13,142 nucleotides of DNA from an uncultured Candidatus Melainabacteria bacterium (lineage in GTDB: Bacteria; Cyanobacteriota; Vampirovibrionia; Gastranaerophilales; Gastranaerophilaceae). A program made the translations under genes and the position numbers. The notes beneath the pieces were generated by a model. The model was not told where the DNA came from, made no database searches, and saw only the letters and a list, made by a program, of their open reading frames with translations. The stretch lies in NCBI GenBank assembly GCA_937891325.1, contig CALAFU010000294.1:1-13142 (forward strand), read 5' to 3'. Below are positions 1-7,046 of the stretch, in pieces; the stretch's first letter is position 1, and each line of letters begins with the position of its first letter.

Positions 1-196
1 TTTGTTTTACGTAATTGTTAACCATAGTTGATGTGATTAACTTTTCGTCTGGAGAAGTTGCGAAGGGGCTTAAATTTGCGTGCAAAATTTCTATCACTTG
101 CTCCATATATAAACCAATATCAGGAAATTCCTCATATCTAGGGCAATGATACTTAACCATATCTTTTGAAAATTTTGATTCTACAAATGTAGCCAT
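1..196 (-). CDS. DUF1836 domain protein, 3' end cut by window edge
   Basis: This is the N-terminal 65 codons of a minus-strand gene that runs off the left edge. I read it by translating the reverse complement from the ATG at 196-194. The product begins MATFVESKFSKD and contains PRYEEFPDIGLYMEQVIEIL followed by ITSTMVNNYVKQ. The pattern PRYxExPDIxLYMxQVIxxL then ITxxMVNNYVK is what I recognise as the start of DUF1836, a family of small proteins with a predicted helix-turn-helix that is common in Firmicutes and has no firm function. A good Shine-Dalgarno GGAGG (minus strand, about 203-207) lies 5-6 nt before the ATG, and a TATAAT promoter lies further upstream. It diverges from the acyl-CoA synthetase gene, so local regulation of that gene is conceivable but unproven. 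The family call rests on remembered motifs, and the C-terminal half is not in the window. Confidence 0.78.
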   Translation of the reverse strand, partial: MATFVESKFSKDMVKYHCPRYEEFPDIGLYMEQVIEILHANLSPFATSPDEKLITSTMVNNYVKQ

Positions 197-212
197 ACCA
201 ACCTCCAAACCT

Positions 213-240
213 ATTATACTAGATAAAAAGATTTTTACAA
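213..240 (-). promoter_or_regulatory. Sigma70-type promoter of the DUF1836 gene
   Basis: On the minus strand TTGTAA (240-235) is followed after 16 nt by a perfect TATAAT (218-213). Transcription would start near 206, which gives a very short leader that still includes or abuts the GGAGG ribosome-binding site. The -10 box is perfect and the -35 is good. Confidence 0.6.
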
Positions 241-268
241 GGTGTGATTTAGTATTGAAAACTATTTC

Positions 269-297
269 TTGACACTAGGCTATATACAATATAAAAT
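269..297 (+). promoter_or_regulatory. Sigma70-type promoter of the acyl-CoA synthetase gene
   Basis: A perfect TTGACA at 269-274 is followed after 17 nt by TAAAAT at 292-297. Transcription would start near 304, just before the AGGGGG ribosome-binding site at 306-311. This decides the gene start: a longer frame opening with the TTG at 269 would begin inside the -35 box, so the ATG at 317 is the real start. The -35 box lies only 28 bp from the -35 of the divergent DUF1836 promoter. Confidence 0.7.
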
Positions 298-316
298 GGT
301 GAAACAGGGGGTATGT

Positions 317-2233
317 ATGTCAATTATATTAACAGATGACGAATTAATTAGAGAGGACTTAAAAGGCATCCACAGTATTACAGAGCATTTAGAAAAATCA
401 ATTCAAGATCACAAAGATTTAGTTGCTGTAACTGATACTTACAACGATTTAGAAATGACTTATCAAGATTTTCAAAACTTGATTACGCAAACTGCAGGTG
501 GTCTACAATATTTAGGTATCAATAAAGGCGATTTTGTTTGCTTGTTTACAGAAAACAATGGTTACTTTATGAGTATGGCTCAAGCAATTATTAAAACAGG
601 CGCGATTGATGTTTTAAGAGGTTCAAACGCTCCAATAGAAGAACTTGATTATATTATGGGACACTCTGAACCAAAAGGCGTTATTGTTTATGATATGAAA
701 CTTTTGAATAAGTTAAAAGATAGCTTAAACGCAAGACAATTGAACTTTATTATTGTTTTAAATAAAAAAGATTTTTCAAAAGAAGGTCTAAACGCTCCTG
801 TTTATACACTTGATGAAGTTGTAGAAATGGGCAGAGAAAATCCTTTCACTCCTGTTGAGATAAATCTTTCAGATCCTGCAACAATGCTTTATACATCAGG
901 TACAACAGGCAACCCAAAGGGCGTATTGCTTACTCATAGCAATATAGTTTCTCAAATGGAAGGTACAGAGGCTGGTTTTAAAGCTATTGCTGGTGAAAAC
1001 ACACTTCAAATTTTACCTTGTTGGCATGCTTACGAAAACTTGGCACAATTCTATTACTATACAAAAGGTTGCCACTTACATTTTACAAATATCAGCAATT
1101 TGAAGAATGATTTGTTGAGATACAAAATTGATACTATGATGTCAGTTCCAAGAATTTGGGAAGCGTTCAGACTTGCTATTTACCAAAAATTAAAACAAAA
1201 TTCAAAACTCGGTTACTTTTTGTTTGACTTTGCTGTACAAAATAGTATTAACTATAAAATCCACAAAATGTATAGCGAAAGAAGACTTACAAACAAAAAA
1301 ACAAGCTATAAATTACCATCAAATATTTACCACAAAATCGCAAGAGCTTTCTTGAAACCACTTCATGTTCTTGCAACAAAAACAATTTATAAAAAGGTAA
1401 AAGAGGCCGCAGGATTGGATAGAATTAGGCTTTCAATCTCTGGTGGTGGTGCATTATCTTTAAAAGATGAATTGTTCTACGATGCAATCGGCGTAAATTT
1501 AAGAATTGGTTATGGTTTAACAGAAACTTCTCCTGTATTAACTTTGCGTGGTATTCAATATCCAAACTATTTGGGTTGTGTAGGTAAACCTTATGCACAT
1601 ACAAAAATTAAAGTTGTTGATCCTCAAACAATGAAAAAAGTTCATCTTTATACAAAAGGTTTAGTGCTAGCAAAAGGTCCGCAAGTTATGAACGGTTACT
1701 ACAAAGATGAAGAGGCAACAAAGAAAGTCTTTACAGAAGATGGCTGGTTTATTACAGGTGATTTGGGTTGGTTAACTCGTAATAATAACCTTGTTTTAGT
1801 AGGTCGTCAAAAAGAAACAATTGTTCTTTCAAGTGGTGAAAATGTTGAACCTATTCCAATCGAAGAGGCAATTTTGGAAAGCCCATATATTGATCAAATC
1901 GTTTTAGTAGGTCAAGATGAAGCAAGCGTAGGTGCTTTGATTGTACCTTCAAAAATGGCACTAGATAAATGCGGAATTTTGGCAAAAGAATTGAAATCTG
2001 GTAAAACATTATCAATCAAAAATCCAAACTTGCGTGAATTGATAAAGAAAGAAATTCAAACATATATAAAAAATAAGACAGGTTTGAAACCATTTGAAAA
2101 AGTTAAAGAATTTGAAGTTCTAAAAGACGGTTTCAGTATGGATAATGGGCTTTTGAGCCAAACAGCAAAAGTTAAACGTAATGTTATTTTTGAAAAATAT
2201 CATGATATTATCAATAAAATGTTTAAAAAATAG
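317..2233 (+). CDS. Long-chain acyl-CoA (or acyl-ACP) synthetase, AMP-forming
   Basis: This ANL-superfamily enzyme activates a fatty acid with ATP to acyl-AMP, then transfers it to CoA or possibly acyl carrier protein. The product is 638 residues from the ATG at 317, preceded by AGGGGG five bases upstream. Visible motifs are the P-loop YTSGTTGNPKG (192-202), YGLTETSP (399-406), DGWFITGDLG (475-484), the hinge region VGRQKE (495-500), SSGENVEP just after it, and a C-terminal TAKVKR whose K618 or K620 would be the adenylation lysine. No transmembrane segment is apparent. The length and the AIDVLRGSNAPIEELDYI stretch near the N-terminus resemble the long COG1022-type enzymes, including cyanobacterial acyl-ACP synthetases that recycle free fatty acids. 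CoA versus ACP specificity cannot be read from the sequence. The gene looks monocistronic, with its own promoter and a strong terminator. The family is certain and the exact substrate is inferred. Confidence 0.93.
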   Translation: MSIILTDDELIREDLKGIHSITEHLEKSIQDHKDLVAVTDTYNDLEMTYQDFQNLITQTAGGLQYLGINKGDFVCLFTENNGYFMSMAQAIIKTGAIDVLRGSNAPIEELDYIMGHSEPKGVIVYDMKLLNKLKDSLNARQLNFIIVLNKKDFSKEGLNAPVYTLDEVVEMGRENPFTPVEINLSDPATMLYTSGTTGNPKGVLLTHSNIVSQMEGTEAGFKAIAGENTLQILPCWHAYENLAQFYYYTKGCHLHFTNISNLKNDLLRYKIDTMMSVPRIWEAFRLAIYQKLKQNSKLGYFLFDFAVQNSINYKIHKMYSERRLTNKKTSYKLPSNIYHKIARAFLKPLHVLATKTIYKKVKEAAGLDRIRLSISGGGALSLKDELFYDAIGVNLRIGYGLTETSPVLTLRGIQYPNYLGCVGKPYAHTKIKVVDPQTMKKVHLYTKGLVLAKGPQVMNGYYKDEEATKKVFTEDGWFITGDLGWLTRNNNLVLVGRQKETIVLSSGENVEPIPIEEAILESPYIDQIVLVGQDEASVGALIVPSKMALDKCGILAKELKSGKTLSIKNPNLRELIKKEIQTYIKNKTGLKPFEKVKEFEVLKDGFSMDNGLLSQTAKVKRNVIFEKYHDIINKMFKK

Positions 2234-2242
2234 TTAGAAAAA

Positions 2243-2275
2243 GGCGGGTTCGATTTTATCGAACCCGCCCTTTTG
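2243..2275. terminator. Bidirectional intrinsic terminator
   Basis: GGCGGGTTCGAT (2243-2254) and ATCGAACCCGCC (2258-2269) form a perfect 12-bp GC-rich stem with a three-base TTT loop. On the plus strand it is followed by CTTTT (2270-2274), ten bases after the synthetase stop. On the minus strand the preceding AAAAA run (2238-2242) becomes a U-tract. It therefore can end both the synthetase transcript and the converging GT-C-like gene, whose stop codon is at 2280. Confidence 0.92.
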
Positions 2276-2279
2276 GTTA

Positions 2280-3869
2280 TTAATTTATAACTTTTATTCT
2301 TAGTTCTTCAAGTTTTACCGGCATTGTTTCAAGTAGTGGAACTTGTTGTTTTTCTTCTGGTGAAATATATATTTGACCGCCTTGAAGTTTAATAGAGTTA
2401 ATCCATTCAGCTCTTTGTTGTGTTAGTTTAATTCTGTCGTTTAAATATTGTTGTGCGATAATTGCAGAATTTAGAAAGGCAATGAATAGCAGTATGTAGA
2501 TGAAGTTTTTAGCTTTGAATTGTTCGTTATATAAGAAGAATAACATTATAAATAGTGGCAAACTCCACATTTGCGGTACAAATCTAGCCCACCAAGCCTC
2601 GTGATTGCCTAAAATCGATAGTGCAAGGATTGCCATTATAACAAAAAATAAGCGTTTGTCTTCTTTATTTTTAAATCTTAAAAATGCACTCAAGATTAAT
2701 GCACATAATAATATTCCGCTAAAGAAGTATCCAAAGCCTCCGACACGCATATCTTCAAAATGGAAAGAATCGTCGTTTGTGATTGTGAACGGTATTTTTA
2801 ATGTTGGTTCGTCCTTGTTAATCAATGGTGATAAGTTTCTTGACGAACTGAAGGTTGATATAAATAACTTTTTAAATCGGTTTGTATTTTCAAATCCTGT
2901 TGGATAAGAGGTTGTCATATATTCTTTGTTTGCGTTTAAAAATGAATTTTTTACGACAGGGTAAAGTGGATTGTAACCGCTTAAAAGGTTTGTTATATAT
3001 GGATTTATTCCTGTCAAAAGAATTAAAAATATGATTAAAATACTAACTTTTAACAATTTTTTAGTAAAAAATGCTATCAAAAACGCTGTAAGTATAATTA
3101 AAACAGTGAAAAGTCCTGTCAATTTTATGTTTGCAAAAATTACAGAACTCATAACTATCATAAACAATGTGTTTTTATCTTGAGATTTTGTGTAATTAAT
3201 TAGTGCAAAAATAAGAATTAAAAACGCGTAATAAAATGCACAATCTACGTAATTTGTATGTGCTTGATAAACACATACAGGGTTGAAAGCAAATAAAAAT
3301 GCGAATATTCCAACTTGCCAATTGGAAATATCTTTGTAATTTTTTATTGAATAAAATGTGTAACAAAATGCACTCAAGGCAAGTATAAAGTTTGTTAGCT
3401 TGGTTAATTCGATTTTGCCTGATAATGCGTAAATATTCGCGCCAATGATTTCAAAAAACTTCAAAAAATGTTGTCCATATTCTAATGAAGATGGGAATTG
3501 ATACGGCATAGCACCCGCAAAAGTAGAAAGCTTTGTATAAATAGGATTCCAGCCCCATTTTAGCAAAATAATTGAGGCTTGATGATAAGTTGTACCGTCA
3601 TACGAAAAATCAGGTATAAAGTAGCATACAGCGCCAAAAATTAGGATTAAATCAAATAAAATGATTAATTGTGCGATAAAATTTTTGTTAGAAAATTTGT
3701 TTGTTTTTACAGTTAAATACCAAAGAGTAAAAACGCTTAAAACTATTGAAATAATTGGGTAAATAGGGGTTATTGTAAGACCTAAAATAAATCCGACACT
3801 ACTTAAAATAAACAGTGAAAAAAGCCCTATTAATAATGAAATCGACCAATTATAACAAATTTTTTTCAT
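2280..3869 (-). CDS. Polytopic membrane protein, GT-C glycosyltransferase-like
   Basis: The 529-residue product has about 12 hydrophobic helices (for example near 9-35, 65-87, 184-203, 209-225, 234-290, 377-397, 407-421, 433-448, 455-473), two larger non-membrane loops near 89-155 and 295-375, and a hydrophilic C-terminal tail. The first large loop begins right after a helix with SYDGTTYHQ (D91, Y95, H96), where GT-C enzymes such as PMT and ArnT carry an acidic catalytic residue. The segments NPLYPVVKN (300-308) and HEAWWARFVPQMW (423-435) also resemble lipid-linked-sugar glycosyltransferases of this fold. I infer transfer of a sugar from a polyprenyl-phosphate donor on the outer face of the inner membrane, but no named family is certain. 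The gene starts 23 bases after emrB, so co-transcription is possible, yet it has no Shine-Dalgarno and a TATAAT lies six bases before the ATG. It ends at the bidirectional hairpin. Confidence 0.7.
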   Translation of the reverse strand: MKKICYNWSISLLIGLFSLFILSSVGFILGLTITPIYPIISIVLSVFTLWYLTVKTNKFSNKNFIAQLIILFDLILIFGAVCYFIPDFSYDGTTYHQASIILLKWGWNPIYTKLSTFAGAMPYQFPSSLEYGQHFLKFFEIIGANIYALSGKIELTKLTNFILALSAFCYTFYSIKNYKDISNWQVGIFAFLFAFNPVCVYQAHTNYVDCAFYYAFLILIFALINYTKSQDKNTLFMIVMSSVIFANIKLTGLFTVLIILTAFLIAFFTKKLLKVSILIIFLILLTGINPYITNLLSGYNPLYPVVKNSFLNANKEYMTTSYPTGFENTNRFKKLFISTFSSSRNLSPLINKDEPTLKIPFTITNDDSFHFEDMRVGGFGYFFSGILLCALILSAFLRFKNKEDKRLFFVIMAILALSILGNHEAWWARFVPQMWSLPLFIMLFFLYNEQFKAKNFIYILLFIAFLNSAIIAQQYLNDRIKLTQQRAEWINSIKLQGGQIYISPEEKQQVPLLETMPVKLEELRIKVIN

Positions 3870-3875
3870 AATTCA

Positions 3876-3881
3876 ATTATA
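3876..3881 (-). promoter_or_regulatory. Possible -10 box placing the GT-C-like gene on a leaderless mRNA
   Basis: On the minus strand a perfect TATAAT is followed by six bases (TGAATT) and then the ATG at 3869-3867. A start site seven bases past the -10 would be the A of the start codon. No -35 is convincing: 17 bp upstream reads AAGATT, and TTGAAA (3910-3905) is 23 bp away. The box lies just after the emrB stop codon (3895-3893). It could be chance in AT-rich DNA. Confidence 0.35.
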
Positions 3882-3892
3882 CAAGAAAAATG

Positions 3893-5443
3893 TTATTTAA
3901 TCTTTTTCAATAATAAAAGTAACGGAATAATTACAAGCGCTAGAACACCGCAAATTCTGAACGCTTCCATAAATCCCCAAAGGCTTGCTTGTTTAACCAT
4001 TGAGCCGTAAAGAGAGTATTCTGCCATATATTGAGCGACATTGTATTGAGTGTATTGAGCTAAAGCACCTGCCGTTGAAGTCAATCGTTCAATATAAACA
4101 GGGTTTAGAGGGTTTAAATGGTCAACCATGTAAGATTGGTGAATTTGAGAAAATCTAGAAACAAGAGTTGTTGCAACAGATGTTCCAACAGCACCACCAA
4201 TGTTTTTTAGCATATTTTGAATACCTGTTGCATTTGTCATTTGACTGTTTTTAAGGGTTACAACCGATAGCGCAATAATTGGAATCATTGCTAGTGTCAT
4301 ACCAAAACCGTAAATGTAGTTTGGAATAGCAATGTTAATTGTTGCAATATCTAAGTTTAAAAATCCGAAGAAAATCCCTGCAATTCCGATTAATGATAAG
4401 CCAAAGGCAACAGCAACACGTTCGTCAACTTTGTTTGCTAAGATACCATATAAAATTACACCTGTCATTGCACCGCAACCACGAGGCATAATTGCTAAAC
4501 CACTATCAAATGCACTGTAACCCATTAAAGTTTGTAAGAATTGAGGTAATAACATCATTGAACCCATCATTACACCCATAATGATTACTTGAATAAGTGT
4601 ACCGATTGTGTAGTTCTTATCCTTAAACACGCTCATATCAACAAGTGGTTTTTCTTGTTTAATTTGAGATACAACAAATGCAATAAAACAGAAAGCACTA
4701 AAAGCGGTTAATTTACAAATCCAAGCCGCATTAAACCAATCTGCATCGTTACCTTTATCAAAAATAACTTGCATTGAGATTAGCCACGCTGTTAAGAATA
4801 AGAACCCGATTTTATCAAAATAAACATTACTTTGTTTTCTTGCATAAGGTGGATCTTCTAAGAATATTGTAGTTAAATATACGGTCAAAATGCCAATAGG
4901 AACATTAATGAAAAAAATCCAAGGCCAAGACCAACAATCAGTAATCCAGCCACCGATAACGGGACCGATAATTGGGGCTACGACAACAACCAAACCAAAA
5001 GTAGCCATTGCTTTACCACGTTCTTCTTTTGGAAATCCTTCCAATAATACAGCTTGAGAAACAGGTAGCAAACCGCCACCGCCGATACCTTGCATAATTC
5101 TTGCAAAGATAATCATTTCGATAGAGTTTGCTACCCCGCATAGGAATGATGAAATAGTGAATAAACATATACTCATTATGAAGAAATTTTTTCTTCCCAT
5201 AAGTTTACAGAACCAATCAACGGCAGTAATCATAATACCGCTTGATACGATATAACTTGTTAAAATCCAAGTTGATTCTTGACGACTAACAGAAAATGTA
5301 CCAGCCATGTGAGGTAGGGCAACGTTTGCAATTGTTTCATCTAATACATACATAAACGCTGCAAAAATGGTTGGAATTGCGATAATCCAAGGACCTTTGG
5401 AAGGTTTCCATTCTTCTGTATTTTCTGTTACTTCATTAGCCAT
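3893..5443 (-). CDS. emrB: EmrB/QacA-type MFS drug transporter (DHA2, 14 TMS)
   Basis: This 516-residue inner-membrane drug:H+ antiporter of the DHA2 family has the usual length. Visible family motifs are LDETIANVALP (34-44, motif D1), DWFCKLMGRK (76-85, a divergent motif A), RIMQGIGGGGLLP (115-127, motif B) and the antiporter motif C GLVVVVAPIIGPVIGGWI (150-167), followed by SWPWIFFINVP (172-182). The long loop between the last two helices, near residues 430-485, is typical of EmrB. With the EmrA adaptor and the TolC-like channel it would form a tripartite pump exporting hydrophobic toxic compounds across both membranes; the substrates are unknown. Its ATG shares one base with the emrA stop codon (TAATG, 5445-5441), which points to translational coupling. 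No strong separate ribosome-binding site is visible. Confidence 0.93.
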   Translation of the reverse strand: MANEVTENTEEWKPSKGPWIIAIPTIFAAFMYVLDETIANVALPHMAGTFSVSRQESTWILTSYIVSSGIMITAVDWFCKLMGRKNFFIMSICLFTISSFLCGVANSIEMIIFARIMQGIGGGGLLPVSQAVLLEGFPKEERGKAMATFGLVVVVAPIIGPVIGGWITDCWSWPWIFFINVPIGILTVYLTTIFLEDPPYARKQSNVYFDKIGFLFLTAWLISMQVIFDKGNDADWFNAAWICKLTAFSAFCFIAFVVSQIKQEKPLVDMSVFKDKNYTIGTLIQVIIMGVMMGSMMLLPQFLQTLMGYSAFDSGLAIMPRGCGAMTGVILYGILANKVDERVAVAFGLSLIGIAGIFFGFLNLDIATINIAIPNYIYGFGMTLAMIPIIALSVVTLKNSQMTNATGIQNMLKNIGGAVGTSVATTLVSRFSQIHQSYMVDHLNPLNPVYIERLTSTAGALAQYTQYNVAQYMAEYSLYGSMVKQASLWGFMEAFRICGVLALVIIPLLLLLKKIK

Positions 5444-6441
5444 TATTTGTTATTTTTAACCTTTACTTTTGGAACTACGCTCATGCCTGGAACGATGTTG
5501 TATTCGTCAGGGTTGATTTCTTCGTCAAAAACGATTTTTACAGGAATTCTTTGTACGATTTTAACGAAACTACCAACTGCGTTTTCAGGTGGAAATAAAC
5601 TAGCTTTTGCACCAGATGCTCTTTGAATAGAGTCAATTTTGCCTTTAAAAACTTTGTTTGGATAAGCATCAACTTTGATATCAACAGGTTGACCAGCTCT
5701 CATTAAACCAACTTGGTTTTCTTTAAAGTTTGCAACTACCCAAACATCGTTTGGAACGATTACAAATAGAGGGCTTCCAACTTGAACATAAGTACCAACT
5801 TCAACTCTTTTGTTTGAAACTGTACCGTCTTGTGGTGCATAAATTTTTGTGTAAGACAAGTCTAATTGAGCTTGTTCTTTTGCTGCTTTTAATGATTTAA
5901 TGTCAGCGTCTGCAACTTTGTTTTGAGCTTCTGACATAACGTTTTCATCTGCGTTTACTAATCTTGCTTGAGTTGATTCATATTTTGTTTGAACCATATC
6001 AAGTTGTTGTTTTGAAACAGCACCTGTTTTGTATAAGTTTTGGTACCTTTCTAAATCAGCTTTTGCGTTTTTAATTTCAATTTGTGTTGCACTGAAGTTT
6101 GCTTTCGCAACCTTTTGACCAGCTAATGCTTTTTCATAAAGTGCAGAGGCTTTGTCTAGAGCAACTTTGTAATCTGTGTTATCAATTACAGCAACCAAAT
6201 CACCTTTTTTAACCTTTTGGTTATCAGTCACTAAAACTTGTACGATATGACCAGAAACCTTTGGAGCAACTTGCACTGTATGGTTTTCTACATAAGCATC
6301 ATCAGTTGATTGAAATTGTAAGTTATAAACTATAAAACCTGTTACAACTAAAGCTAAAACAAGAACTGCTGAAATTATAATTGAACGTTTTAGACTTTTA
6401 TCTAAAGTCTTTTTCATATCTTTTTCTTTATTTTCTTCCAT
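5443..6441 (-). CDS. emrA: EmrA/HlyD-type membrane fusion protein (efflux adaptor)
   Basis: The 332-residue periplasmic adaptor is anchored by one N-terminal helix (about 20-39) after a short lysine-rich cytoplasmic tail. It then has STDDAYVENHTV (45-56), a hallmark of EmrA proteins; the first lipoyl half with VAPKVSGHIVQVLV (58-71) and KKGDLVAVID (78-87); an alpha-hairpin of about 110 residues rich in Ala, Lys, Gln and Glu; the second lipoyl half with IYAPQDGTVSNKRVEVGTYV; and a C-terminal beta-barrel containing PGMSVVPKVKVK. The length is slightly below the roughly 390 of E. coli EmrA, mostly from a shorter hairpin. It would bridge EmrB in the inner membrane to the outer-membrane channel. 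AGGAG lies seven bases before the ATG, inside the 10-bp gap from marR. It overlaps emrB by one base. Confidence 0.93.
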   Translation of the reverse strand: MEENKEKDMKKTLDKSLKRSIIISAVLVLALVVTGFIVYNLQFQSTDDAYVENHTVQVAPKVSGHIVQVLVTDNQKVKKGDLVAVIDNTDYKVALDKASALYEKALAGQKVAKANFSATQIEIKNAKADLERYQNLYKTGAVSKQQLDMVQTKYESTQARLVNADENVMSEAQNKVADADIKSLKAAKEQAQLDLSYTKIYAPQDGTVSNKRVEVGTYVQVGSPLFVIVPNDVWVVANFKENQVGLMRAGQPVDIKVDAYPNKVFKGKIDSIQRASGAKASLFPPENAVGSFVKIVQRIPVKIVFDEEINPDEYNIVPGMSVVPKVKVKNNK

Positions 6442-6451
6442 TATATTTCTC

Positions 6452-6928
6452 CTATATATTAAATTCTACTATTTCTGCCATTGAGTTTTCTAACTTTTCC
6501 AATGAGCCTTTTAATTCAATCATTTTTTCTTCAGGGAATTTTTCTAACAATTTTTCCATAACCTTGTTCATTATATAAAATTGCTTTTTATAAAAATCAT
6601 CACCTTTTTTTGTTATAGATACAAGTCTTACAAGGCGATTATTCTTTGTGTTATTTGTTCTTTTTATATATCCTTTATCTTCTAAAGAGTTTAAAATTCT
6701 GCCTGTACGAACTCTATCTCTAAGAAGTAGTTTTGCTATGTCTCTTTGACAAATATTTGGGTAATTTAAAATACAATTTAATGCGCAAAATTCATCGTGC
6801 GTAATGTCGACATTTCTTATCTCAAAAAAGTTCTGCGCTAGTTTTTCAATATAAATTGAGAGTTGACTAATTTTATAAAATACAGATTGTGTAAAATCCG
6901 TATTAGGTTCTAACATTGTACCTGTCAT
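6452..6928 (-). CDS. MarR-family transcriptional regulator
   Basis: The 158-residue product has the MarR winged-helix layout: N- and C-terminal dimerisation helices around a central DNA-binding domain. The core runs from THDEFCALNCIL (43-54) through QRDIAKLLLRDRVRTGRILNS (61-81, helix-turn-helix with recognition helix about 72-84) to DKGYIKRTNNTKNNRLVRL (84-102, wing) and SITKKG (104-109). In the wing the usual D-x-R-x-x arrangement is replaced by NTKNNRLV. AGGGG lies five to six bases before the ATG at 6928-6926. It is first in the minus-strand pump cluster and divergent from the channel gene, so it most likely represses both arms by binding the palindromes in 6961-7012 and is released by pump substrates, as is usual for MarR proteins next to EmrAB. 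The family is certain; target and ligand are inferred. Confidence 0.93.
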   Translation of the reverse strand: MTGTMLEPNTDFTQSVFYKISQLSIYIEKLAQNFFEIRNVDITHDEFCALNCILNYPNICQRDIAKLLLRDRVRTGRILNSLEDKGYIKRTNNTKNNRLVRLVSITKKGDDFYKKQFYIMNKVMEKLLEKFPEEKMIELKGSLEKLENSMAEIVEFNI

Positions 6929-6953
6929 ATTTTCCCCTATCTAGAATTTCTTG

Positions 6954-6959
6954 ATTATC
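6954..6959 (-). promoter_or_regulatory. Candidate -10 box of the marR-emrAB transcript
   Basis: On the minus strand GATAAT (6959-6954) is the best -10-like element upstream of marR, lying directly next to the left TTTGTTACAAA palindrome, which would cover the -35/-10 spacer. I see no convincing -35 at 16-18 bp, so this promoter may need an activator or be weak. Low confidence. Confidence 0.35.
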
Positions 6960-6960
6960 T

Positions 6961-6971
6961 TTTGTTACAAA
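6961..6971. promoter_or_regulatory. Operator palindrome 1 (TTTGTTACAAA), probable MarR site
   Basis: TTTGTTACAAA is a perfect palindrome around one central base (TTTGT-N-ACAAA). An identical palindrome with the other central base lies 25 bp to the right, so the two copies are also exact inverted repeats of each other. Its place in the gap between marR and the divergent channel gene makes it the natural binding site for the MarR dimer. Confidence 0.65.
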
Positions 6972-6985
6972 AAATACATGTTGCA

Positions 6986-6996
6986 TTTGTAACAAA
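6986..6996. promoter_or_regulatory. Operator palindrome 2 (TTTGTAACAAA), probable MarR site
   Basis: This is the second copy of TTTGT-N-ACAAA, the reverse complement of copy 1. Fourteen bases separate the copies and their centres (6966 and 6991) are 25 bp apart, about two and a half helical turns. Such spacing suits two separate dimers rather than one. It overlaps a possible -35 (TTGCAT, 6981-6986) of the channel gene. Confidence 0.65.
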
Positions 6997-7012
6997 GATA
7001 TGTTATCATATC
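6997..7012. promoter_or_regulatory. Third palindrome GATATG-TTAT-CATATC in the divergent promoter region
   Basis: The inverted repeat has two perfect 6-bp arms, GATATG and CATATC, around TTAT, immediately after operator palindrome 2. It differs in sequence from the TTTGTNACAAA copies. It covers a possible -10 (TATCAT, 7004-7009) for the channel gene, so anything binding here should block that promoter. It could be a site for a second regulator or part of a composite operator. Confidence 0.4.
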
Positions 7013-7014
7013 AC

Positions 7015-7022
7015 TATAAAAT
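7015..7022 (+). promoter_or_regulatory. Candidate -10 region of the outer-membrane channel gene
   Basis: TATAAAAT at 7015-7022 is the closest -10-like sequence before the gene, but its -35 position reads ACAAAG or similar. The alternative pair TTGCAT (6981-6986) and TATCAT (7004-7009) has a 17-bp spacer and overlaps the palindromes. I cannot choose between them from the sequence alone. Confidence 0.4.
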
Positions 7023-7046
7023 TTGTCAAGTATGTGAGGAAGTAAA

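Noticed and set aside
269..316. Extended N-terminus of the acyl-CoA synthetase from a TTG at 269
   Set aside because: The TTG is part of the consensus -35 box TTGACA, and the intervening codons cover the -10 and the Shine-Dalgarno. The ATG at 317 has AGGGGG at the right distance.
2605..2907. 100-codon plus-strand open frame
   Set aside because: It lies wholly inside the GT-C-like gene in the opposite direction, and has no ribosome-binding site or recognisable domain. The other short antisense or shifted frames (4332-4520, 6381-6578, 9131-9337, 9949-10140, 10146-10334, 11113-11295, 11487-11675, 12157-12360) are rejected for the same reason.
3356..3366. TGTGTAACAAA, one mismatch from the MarR operator palindrome
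   Set aside because: It is inside the coding sequence of the GT-C-like gene, breaks the palindrome at the second base, and is expected by chance in such AT-rich DNA.
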